From Desulfurobacterium sp. (lineage in GTDB: Bacteria > Aquificota > Aquificia > Desulfurobacteriales > Desulfurobacteriaceae): a stretch of 6,851 bases of DNA. Positions 1 through 5,154 of the stretch are shown here, piece by piece. Where the stretch lies: the NCBI GenBank assembly GCA_026988135.1, contig JALSLT010000100.1:1-6851 (forward strand), given 5' to 3'. The position numbers and the translations under genes are program-made. Position 1 is the stretch's first letter. Each line of letters opens with the position of its first letter. The notes beneath the pieces are model-generated. The model did not search any database, was not told where the DNA came from, and saw only the letters and a list, made by a program, of their open reading frames with translations.

Positions 1-424
1 GATATTCGCAACAGTTGCAGCAAGGTGTGTAAATTCCATTATATGCTATCCACAAAGAGTCGGATACCCTTATAAGTTTTTCTGCTTTAATGAAGTCGCT
101 TTGTGAAAGTTTTCCTTTGGCATTTAGTAGTTCTGCCTTTTTTGTTTTTAGATTGTATTTTAATCGGGAACAAAAAAGGGCCGAATTTCCGTCCTCCAAA
201 AAAACATCTCCCACGGCCGTAATTGTTTCATTGATAGTATCGAATATTATTAGGTAAGCACTTAATGTGCTGTTCCCGTATTTTAGTGTTCCGTTTGTTG
301 CCGTTATCTGTTTATCCGGATTTCCGAAAACTTTTTGTGCGGTAAGCGTAATCGGGATATTTTTACTGTATGCGCCACTAATATGTGAGAAAAGTGCAAT
401 AAAAATCAGAAAAAACTTTTTCAC
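1..424 (-). CDS. lptD: LPS-assembly protein LptD/OstA-like, N-terminal part (gene runs off the window start)
   Basis: The minus strand encodes 141 codons from a GTG start at 424-422, open to the window edge. A clear Shine-Dalgarno, AGGAG (complement of 430-434), lies 5 nt upstream. Residues 1-20 form a signal peptide (MKKFF, a hydrophobic core, then SGAYS). Residues 25-130 read as an LptA/OstA beta-jellyroll: short alternating strands with the family pattern of 'GDVFLEDG' (72-79) and 'AEKLIRVSDSLWIAYNG' (114-130). The next motif, IYTPC (131-135), matches the LptD signature in which the jellyroll ends with a 'Y-T-T-C' cysteine before the beta-barrel. LptD is the outer-membrane barrel that, with LptE, inserts LPS into the outer leaflet; the N-domain receives LPS from the periplasmic bridge. 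The barrel lies outside the window, so LptD is inferred from the signal peptide, jellyroll and Y-T-x-C motif. A longer LptA-like or OstA-only protein is the alternative. The cysteine cluster CCNCC (135-139) is unusual. Confidence 0.78.
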   Translation of the reverse strand, partial: MKKFFLIFIALFSHISGAYSKNIPITLTAQKVFGNPDKQITATNGTLKYGNSTLSAYLIIFDTINETITAVGDVFLEDGNSALFCSRLKYNLKTKKAELLNAKGKLSQSDFIKAEKLIRVSDSLWIAYNGIYTPCCNCCEY

Positions 425-459
425 AGATACTCCTGTGTAGGGAAATAAACTTCCAACTA

Positions 460-487
460 ATTTTAAACTAAAATAGGCACTTGACAA
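460..487 (-). promoter_or_regulatory. Putative sigma70-type promoter for lptD
   Basis: Read on the minus strand, TTGTCA (487-482) is followed after a 16-nt spacer by TAAAAT (465-460). Transcription would start near 453, giving a leader of about 29 nt that contains the AGGAG ribosome site. Match and spacing are good for a housekeeping promoter. This is a sequence call only. Confidence 0.55.
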
Positions 488-518
488 AGGAGTGAGACTC
501 TTCTTTGTGGTTGTGTTG

Positions 519-527
519 TGGTATAAA
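519..527 (+). promoter_or_regulatory. Putative extended -10 promoter for the phasin-aarF-methyltransferase operon
   Basis: TGGTATAAA matches the extended -10 form TGnTATAAT in all but the last base. No good -35 lies 16-18 nt upstream; the region reads TCTTCT, which is weak. The TTGACA at 481-486 is 35 nt from the -10 and cannot pair with it. The predicted start, near 534, lies about 35 nt before the ATG at 571. The lptD promoter fires the other way from the same intergenic region. Confidence 0.45.
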
Positions 528-570
528 TTAAGAGTTATGAAGTTGAAAATAACCGTTTATGGGGGCAGAG

Positions 571-882
571 ATGGAGAAATTATCCGATGTTATTAGAAAA
601 ATAGCTCTTGTAGAAATTGGGGCTATATCTGTTGTTAATAAAAAAGTGGAAGAGATTGTCGGGAAACTTGAAGAAGAGGGAAAATTAGCTGAGAAGGAAG
701 GGTTGAAAATACTTTCTGAGGTTAAAAATAGTGTTTTGGATCAGAAGGAAGGAGTTGAGAAAAAGATAGAGGGAATTTTAAAAAAGATGAATTTTGTTAC
801 AAGAGATGAGCTTAAGGCTTTTAAAGAGGAATTGGAAGAAGTGAAAAAGGAGATTGAGAAATTAAAAGGTGAAGGAAAGTGA
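571..882 (+). CDS. Small phasin-family / UbiK-like coiled-coil protein
   Basis: This is a 103-residue, highly charged, all-helical protein. Residues 1-50 (MEKLSDVIRK, then LVEIGAISVV, VEEIVGKLEEEGKLAEKEG) follow the phasin-like pattern: a short amphipathic 'GxG/A' helix, then 'K-VEE-hh-KL-E-G-AE-EG'. Residues 62-98 start with VEKKI and VTRDEL and continue as a heptad coiled coil rich in Glu and Lys, as in the C-termini of the PhaF/PhaI and UbiK/BMFP families. The ATG at 571 is preferred over the in-frame ATG at 559 because the purine-rich GGGGG at 561-565 is a plausible ribosome site for it, whereas nothing suitable precedes 559. Its stop overlaps the start of the AarF kinase gene (GTGA), so the two are probably translationally coupled. 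No catalytic motif is visible, and a scaffold or accessory role for the kinase is inferred. Without a PHA synthase in view, a storage-granule role is unsupported. Confidence 0.75.
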   Translation: MEKLSDVIRKIALVEIGAISVVNKKVEEIVGKLEEEGKLAEKEGLKILSEVKNSVLDQKEGVEKKIEGILKKMNFVTRDELKAFKEELEEVKKEIEKLKGEGK

Positions 883-2411
883 TTTCAATAAGTGAGAGAA
901 ACAGAAGGGTTAAAGATGTAGCTGGAGCGCTTTTTTTTTGTAGTTATGAGTATTTGAAAAAAATGTTGCCTTCATTAGTTGTTTTTGCCGGAAAGAGTTT
1001 TTTTAGAAAATGGAATTTTTTATTATCGTATCCTCCGCCTCAACGTCTTAGAATTGCTCTTGAGTCTCTCGGTCCTACCTATATAAAGATTGGGCAGATG
1101 CTTTCTACTCGGGTTGATGTTTTTCCCGAAGAATTTATAAAAGAACTTGAAAAACTTCAGGATCAGGTTCCTCCTGTTTCTGTCGAAGCTGTTTTTCAGG
1201 TTCTTGGAGATATGAGAAAGCGGTTTGTAGAATTTTCCGAAGAGCCTATAGGGTCGGGGTCGATAGCCCAGGTTCATACTGCCGTGTTAAAAACCGGTGA
1301 GAAGGTAGCTGTGAAAGTTATAAAGCCGGGAGTTGAGAAACATATAAGAAAAGATGTAACAATTCTTAAGTTGTTGGTCTCCAAACTTTCCAGATTTATC
1401 AAGCCTTTGAGAGAATATAGGGTTCTTTCTATAGTTGAGGAGTTTGAGAGGATTTTGCTTGATGAATTTGATTTGACAAAAGAGGCATCTTATATGGAAA
1501 TGTTTCGAAAGTTTGCAATTGAAAAAGAGCCGAGATTAGTTATTCCGAAAGTTTACTGGGATTATACCAATAGAGATGTTCTTGTTTCCGAATTTATTAA
1601 GGGGATAAAACTGACAAATGTCGAAAATCTTAAAAACTTTGATAGAAAAAAACTTGCCGAGGATTTTGTGATTGTTGTTAATAGACAGATTTTTGAACTT
1701 TCCGTTTTTCATGGAGATCTGCATCCTGGTAACATCTTTGTTCTCGATGATGGAAGACTTGCTTTTGTGGATTTTGGGATAATAGGTAGGTTATGTCCGG
1801 ATACCTTTTCGGCGTTTTTTATGTTTTCCTATGCGGTGATGAAAAAAGATGTCGATTTGATAATAGCAGCGTTAAAAATGGTTGGTGCTATTGAAAATGA
1901 TGTTAATGAGCAGCTTTTAAAAAGAGAGCTTTTGATATTTCTTGACAAATATTACAATAGGCCTTTATCCAAAATAGATGCTGAAAAATTTTTTTATGAG
2001 GAGCTGTCGATAACGAAACAATTTAATCTTCTTCTTCCTGAGGAGCTTCTTGTTCTTCTGAAGACAGTAACTCATACCGAATCCATAGCCAGAATTATCT
2101 ATCCTGACTTTACTCTTCCTTCCGTTTTACATCCCTATCTTAAAAAGCTTATACCTAAGTTTCTTATAGAGGATGTAAGGAGAAGAACGATGAGGACGGC
2201 AGTTTCTTACGCTTCATTTTTTGAAAGGCTTCCCGGAATGTTGGAAAAAGGAGCGTTAAACGAGAAAGATAATTGGAGAGATAATGTACCTATTCTCGAG
2301 GCGGCTTTTCTTTTTGGAGGAGCTACCGTTCTTGCTTTTAAGCCTTTGCTTCTTCCCCTTTATTTAATAAGCGTAGGAGCTTATATTTTTCTAAAAAAAG
2401 GAGAGAATTAG
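879..2411 (+). CDS. AarF/UbiB (ABC1/ADCK) family atypical kinase
   Basis: The 510-residue length is normal for UbiB-type proteins. In order: N-terminal extension; KxGQ motif at 70-73 (KIGQ, within GPTYIKIGQ), which is diagnostic of the ABC1 family and folds over the active site; nucleotide loop GSGSIAQVH (125-133); VAVK lysine K146; E-x-D motif at 196-198 with E202; catalytic HGDLHPGN (278-285) with D280 and N285; metal-binding DFG (298-300). Two hydrophobic segments (about 470-488 and 489-506) form a C-terminal membrane hairpin as in UbiB. The family supports quinone biosynthesis through ATPase or kinase-like activity. The substrate here is unknown, and a menaquinone or lipid role is possible. 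The start is GTG at 879, overlapping the upstream stop, with AAAGGTG 7 nt before it. The oddities are glycines in place of the usual alanine-rich loop and a T9 run at 931-939. I give no symbol because ubiB implies ubiquinone. Confidence 0.92.
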   Translation: MISISERNRRVKDVAGALFFCSYEYLKKMLPSLVVFAGKSFFRKWNFLLSYPPPQRLRIALESLGPTYIKIGQMLSTRVDVFPEEFIKELEKLQDQVPPVSVEAVFQVLGDMRKRFVEFSEEPIGSGSIAQVHTAVLKTGEKVAVKVIKPGVEKHIRKDVTILKLLVSKLSRFIKPLREYRVLSIVEEFERILLDEFDLTKEASYMEMFRKFAIEKEPRLVIPKVYWDYTNRDVLVSEFIKGIKLTNVENLKNFDRKKLAEDFVIVVNRQIFELSVFHGDLHPGNIFVLDDGRLAFVDFGIIGRLCPDTFSAFFMFSYAVMKKDVDLIIAALKMVGAIENDVNEQLLKRELLIFLDKYYNRPLSKIDAEKFFYEELSITKQFNLLLPEELLVLLKTVTHTESIARIIYPDFTLPSVLHPYLKKLIPKFLIEDVRRRTMRTAVSYASFFERLPGMLEKGALNEKDNWRDNVPILEAAFLFGGATVLAFKPLLLPLYLISVGAYIFLKKGEN

Positions 2412-2966
2412 ATGTCTGTTTATGTTTCACTCATTCATTACCCTGTTTATAATAAAGAAAGAAAAATTGTTTCGACTTCTCTTACAACTCTTGATATGCA
2501 TGATATCGCAAGATCTTCGAGGACGTACGGAGTTAAAGGTTACTATATCGTGCAGCCGATAGAGAATCACCTGTGGCTTGCAAATAAACTTCTTTCTTTT
2601 TGGCAAGGAGGACACGGGAGAGAGTACAATCCTAAAAGGTGGGAAGCGTTAAAAATAGTTAAAGCAGTGCCTTATTTTGAAGATGCTGTCAATGATATAG
2701 AGAAGATTGAGGGAAAAAAACCGAGAATTGTAGTTACAAGTGCCAAAAGGTATGAAGACTCATTTTCTTATAAGCATATGAAAGAGTTCATCAATATAGA
2801 GAGTGTGCCGTTTCTTATCTGTTTTGGAACGGGCTGGGGTTTGACAGAGGAGTTTATGGAATTGGCCGATTACATTCTTGAGCCAATTTGTGGTCCTACG
2901 GACTATAATCATCTTTCCGTTCGTTCTGCGGCTTCTATTATTCTGGACAGACTTTTAGGTATGTAA
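2412..2966 (+). CDS. Standalone SPOUT-class SAM-dependent RNA methyltransferase (Methyltrn_RNA_4 type)
   Basis: This is a 184-residue protein. The N-terminus (VSLIHYPVYNKE, 5-16) and LDMHDIARSSRTYGV (27-41) are characteristic of the family found near, or fused to, TrmD in some deltaproteobacteria. The C-terminal half has trefoil-knot SAM-binding motifs: CFGTGWGL (137-144), LEPICG (156-161) and DYNHLSVRSA (164-173), ending in a SIILDRLLG helix. The SPOUT fold binds SAM in the knot and usually acts as a dimer, methylating a tRNA or rRNA base or ribose. The exact target is not known for this family as far as I can recall. The ATG follows the aarF stop directly, and the ribosome site AGGAG (2399-2403) lies inside the end of aarF, 8 nt upstream, so it is cotranscribed and probably coupled. 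No trmD or rplS is adjacent in this window, unlike the arrangement typical elsewhere. Confidence 0.85.
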   Translation: MSVYVSLIHYPVYNKERKIVSTSLTTLDMHDIARSSRTYGVKGYYIVQPIENHLWLANKLLSFWQGGHGREYNPKRWEALKIVKAVPYFEDAVNDIEKIEGKKPRIVVTSAKRYEDSFSYKHMKEFINIESVPFLICFGTGWGLTEEFMELADYILEPICGPTDYNHLSVRSAASIILDRLLGM

Positions 2967-2972
2967 TAAAAT
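2944..2972 (+). promoter_or_regulatory. Putative sigma70-type promoter for the liv operon
   Basis: TGGACA (2944-2949) and TAAAAT (2967-2972) are separated by exactly 17 nt. The -35 lies within the last codons of the methyltransferase gene and the -10 starts right after its TAA stop. Transcription would start near 2979, leaving a leader of about 34 nt before the livJ ATG. No terminator is visible upstream, so read-through from aarF is also possible. Confidence 0.5.
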
Positions 2973-3000
2973 TACAAATTAAACCAGTTAAATTTTGACA

Positions 3001-3006
3001 GGAGGT
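3001..3006 (+). promoter_or_regulatory. Strong Shine-Dalgarno that fixes the livJ start
   Basis: GGAGGT lies 6 nt before the ATG at 3013 and is the best ribosome site in the window. It rules out the upstream in-frame TTG at 2995, which would be read through the ribosome site and would place six extra residues before the signal peptide. It is consistent with high expression of the binding protein. Confidence 0.85.
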
Positions 3007-3012
3007 AGCAGA

Positions 3013-4140
3013 ATGAAAAAAATTTTCGGACTTCTTTCTGCGGCTTTGTTTACGGTGCTTGCAGTAGTTGCACCTTCTTTTGCTGCAGATGTTATCAAAA
3101 TAGGGGTTGCAGGAGTTCATACAGGAGATCTTGCTCCTTTTGGTATTCCTACTGTTCATGCAGCCAAAATAGTTGCGGAAAAGTATAATAAAGAGGGTGG
3201 ACTTCTTGGTAAGAAGATAGAGCTTATAGTTCTTGATGAGCAGTGTAAGCCGGAAGTAGCTACAAACGTTGCTACAAGTCTTGTTACAAGTAAAGTTGTC
3301 GGAGTAATTGGACATATCTGTAGCGGGGCTACAAAAGCAGCTCTTCCTATTTATAAGCAGGATAAAATTCCTGTAATTTCTCCGTCTGCCACAAACCCGT
3401 CTCTTACAAAAATAGGGTATCCTGTATTTTTCAGAACGATTGCTCCCGATAATGCTCAGGGTAAGCTTCAAGAAGAGTTCATTGTAAATAAGCTTCATGC
3501 TAAAAGGGTTGCCATTATTCACGACAAAGGTGATTACGGTAAAGGACTTGCAACTTACCTTAAAAATTACATAGAAAAAAGCGGTAAAGCTAAAGTTGTT
3601 CTTTTCGAAGGTATAACACCTGGTGCAATGGATTATTCTGCTGTTGTTCAGAAGATAAAAAGGGCTCGTCCGGACGTGGTAATGTTCGGTGGTTATCATC
3701 CGGAAGCTTCAAAAATTGCTATGACAATGAAAAGAAAGAGACTTAAAATGCCTTTCATTTCTGATGATGGGATAAAAAACGATAAGTTTATCCAGGTTGC
3801 AGGGAAATATGCCGAAGGTGTTTATGCTTCAGGTCCGAAAGATGTTTCTGGAAACCCTCTGTATAAGGTTGCCCTTAACGAGCACAAGAAGAAATACGGG
3901 ACAGAACCCGGTGCATTCTATTATAACGCTTACGCTGCGACACAAGCTTTGTTCGAAGCTATAAAGAAGGCCGGAACTACGGATTTTGCTAAGGTTACTC
4001 ATGCTCTTCGTACTAATTATGTTGAAACACCTCTTGGGAAAATTAAATTTGATAAAAAGGGTGAAGCCGAAGGTGTCGGGTTTGCCGTTTATCAGGTTAA
4101 GAACGGTAAATTTGTTCAGGTTTATGCTCCTTCTAAGTGA
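3013..4140 (+). CDS. livJ: Periplasmic branched-chain amino acid ABC transporter substrate-binding protein (LivJ/LivK family)
   Basis: This is a 375-residue precursor. Its signal peptide runs over residues 1-24 (MKKIF, a hydrophobic core, cleavage after PSFA). There is no lipobox cysteine, so the product is a soluble periplasmic protein. The mature part is a two-lobed type I binding fold. Family landmarks are: C78 (DEQCKP) and C103 (GHICSGAT), matching the conserved LivJ disulfide; ligand-contact segments SGAT (104-107) and SPSATN (123-128); GDYG with Y175; GGYHPE (226-231); and an acidic DD at 251-252 where LivJ has its ammonium-binding Glu. The aromatic lid position that is Tyr in LivJ and Trp in LivK is Phe43 here. 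It captures leucine, isoleucine or valine (or a related amino acid) and delivers it to LivHM. The operon order behind it (livH-livM-livG) supports the role. Exact ligand specificity cannot be read from sequence, and other HAAT ligands (amides, aromatic acids) remain possible. Confidence 0.92.
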   Translation: MKKIFGLLSAALFTVLAVVAPSFAADVIKIGVAGVHTGDLAPFGIPTVHAAKIVAEKYNKEGGLLGKKIELIVLDEQCKPEVATNVATSLVTSKVVGVIGHICSGATKAALPIYKQDKIPVISPSATNPSLTKIGYPVFFRTIAPDNAQGKLQEEFIVNKLHAKRVAIIHDKGDYGKGLATYLKNYIEKSGKAKVVLFEGITPGAMDYSAVVQKIKRARPDVVMFGGYHPEASKIAMTMKRKRLKMPFISDDGIKNDKFIQVAGKYAEGVYASGPKDVSGNPLYKVALNEHKKKYGTEPGAFYYNAYAATQALFEAIKKAGTTDFAKVTHALRTNYVETPLGKIKFDKKGEAEGVGFAVYQVKNGKFVQVYAPSK

Positions 4141-4169
4141 TATAAATAGTGTTTGTTTTGAGTGTTATA

Positions 4170-4205
4170 AAGCGGTGGGTGGTGGTATAATGCTGCCCAC
4201 CGCTT
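4170..4205 (+). promoter_or_regulatory. GC-rich intercistronic hairpin between livJ and livH, without a U-tract
   Basis: AAGCGGTGGG (4170-4179) and CCCACCGCTT (4196-4205) are perfect 10-bp arms. In RNA the stem can continue with U-G, G-U, G-C, U-G and G-U pairs to 15 bp, closing a 6-nt loop (4185-4190). No run of U follows (the next bases are AACTATG), so it is not a canonical intrinsic terminator. It is more likely to be a leaky attenuator or a 3' mRNA-protecting structure that raises livJ over livHMG, as is known between other binding-protein and permease genes. The livH ribosome site starts about 11 nt downstream and stays outside the stem. Confidence 0.7.
4183..4191 (+). promoter_or_regulatory. 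Perfect extended -10 element, possible internal promoter for livHMG
   Basis: TGGTATAAT matches the TGnTATAAT consensus exactly. No good -35 is present (TGTTAT at 4163-4168). It lies in the loop and upper stem of the livJ-livH hairpin. A transcript would start near 4198, inside the right arm, and so would lack the left arm and could not form the hairpin. Function is inferred only from the motif. Confidence 0.4.
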
Positions 4206-4229
4206 AACTATGTTTAAGGGAGTGGAAAT

Positions 4230-5138
4230 ATGGATTGGAGCTACTTTTTAGACCTTTTTATGAGCGGTCTTACAAAAGGAAGTATCTATGCTCTTATAGC
4301 TCTCGGATATACAATGGTCTACGGGATTATCCAGCTTATAAACTTTGCCCATGGTGAGATATATATGATAGGAGCTTTTGTCGCTTTGATTACGGCTACT
4401 ATTCTAACATCTATGGGGTTGAACCTTTTTGCCGTTTTTATTCTTGCCATTCTTGTTGCTGTAATTTATTCTTCGGCTTACGGTTTTACCGTGGAAAAGA
4501 TAGCTTATAAACCGTTAAGGCATGCTTCAAGATTATCACCTCTAATTAGTGCGATAGGTATGTCTATATTCCTTCAAAACTATGTGATGCTTTCTCAGAC
4601 GGCAGATTTTGTTCCGTTTCCCGAAATTATTCCTGTTCCAAAGTTTTTGGAGAAAGTTTCCGATTATGTTGATCCTGTAGGTGTCGTTATTATTGTGGTT
4701 ACAGTTGTTGTTATGATTGCTTTGAGCCTTTTTGTGAAGAAAACTAAAATAGGAAAAGCGATGCGTGCCACTGCCCAGAATAAAACGATGGCGATGTTAT
4801 GCGGTGTGGATGTTGATAATACTATTTCTGTGACATTTGTTATAGGTTCTGCCCTTGCTGCAATTGGTGGGGTTTTAATTGGTGCCTATGTTGGTCAGAT
4901 AAATTTTTATATTGGGTTTATTGCTGGTCTTAAAGCTTTTACCGCAGCGGTTTTGGGTGGTATAGGAAGTATTCCTGGCGCTGCCCTTGGCGGTGTGGTT
5001 CTGGGGCTTACTGAGAGTTTTGGAACCGGCTATGTTTCCAGTGATTATGAGGATGTTTTTGCCTTTGTTATTCTTGTGCTTATTCTTATTTTCCGTCCTG
5101 CTGGAATTTTAGGAAAATCAAATACTGAAAAAGTTTAA
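4230..5138 (+). CDS. livH: Branched-chain amino acid ABC transporter permease LivH
   Basis: This 302-residue inner-membrane protein is of typical LivH length. The start ATG has GGGAG (4218-4222) 7 nt upstream. The N-terminal hallmark GSIYALIALGYTMVYG (18-32 region) and INFAHGEIYMIGAF (37-50) are near-invariant in LivH. Hydrophobic segments lie at about 12-32, 45-84, 102-120, 150-169, 198-220, 225-245, 251-265 and 276-290. The cytoplasmic coupling loop KIGKAMRATAQN (173-184), followed by AMLCGVD (188-194), is the EAA-like site that docks the ATPase. FRPAGILG (288-295) is the usual C-terminal signature. LivH pairs with LivM to form the channel through which the amino acid delivered by LivJ passes. 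It is separated from livJ by 89 nt containing the hairpin and from livM by 16 nt. Confidence 0.95.
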   Translation: MDWSYFLDLFMSGLTKGSIYALIALGYTMVYGIIQLINFAHGEIYMIGAFVALITATILTSMGLNLFAVFILAILVAVIYSSAYGFTVEKIAYKPLRHASRLSPLISAIGMSIFLQNYVMLSQTADFVPFPEIIPVPKFLEKVSDYVDPVGVVIIVVTVVVMIALSLFVKKTKIGKAMRATAQNKTMAMLCGVDVDNTISVTFVIGSALAAIGGVLIGAYVGQINFYIGFIAGLKAFTAAVLGGIGSIPGAALGGVVLGLTESFGTGYVSSDYEDVFAFVILVLILIFRPAGILGKSNTEKV

Positions 5139-5154
5139 CGGTAGGTATGAAAAG

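Noticed and set aside
481..486. TTGACA as a plus-strand -35 for the phasin-like gene
   Set aside because: No -10-like hexamer lies 16-18 nt downstream, and the TATAAA at 522 is 35 nt away.
559..570. ATG at 559 as the start of the phasin-like protein
   Set aside because: No ribosome site precedes it. The in-frame ATG at 571 has a G-rich site 5 nt upstream and gives the expected Met-Glu-Lys family start.
2995..3000. A second TTGACA directly before the livJ ribosome site as a promoter -35
   Set aside because: A -10 would fall inside the livJ coding region, downstream of the start codon, and none is evident there.
2995..3012. TTG at 2995 as the livJ start
   Set aside because: Translation from here would run through GGAGGT, which is the ribosome site for the ATG at 3013. 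The signal peptide begins properly at the ATG.
2938..3699. A 253-codon open frame on the minus strand antisense to livJ
   Set aside because: Its translation is rich in Cys, Asn and Ser with no recognisable domain, and it has no ribosome site. It lies fully opposite a well-supported liv gene with signal peptide and family motifs, so it is a shadow of livJ codon use.
4170..4205. The livJ-livH hairpin as a standard rho-independent terminator
   Set aside because: Neither strand has a T-tract after the stem, and the livHMG genes downstream belong to the same transporter.
3986..4207. A 73-codon plus-strand frame overlapping the end of livJ and the hairpin
   Set aside because: It is an out-of-frame reading of the livJ 3' end with no ribosome site. 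Its hydrophobic look comes from Leu/Phe-type codons in the shifted frame.
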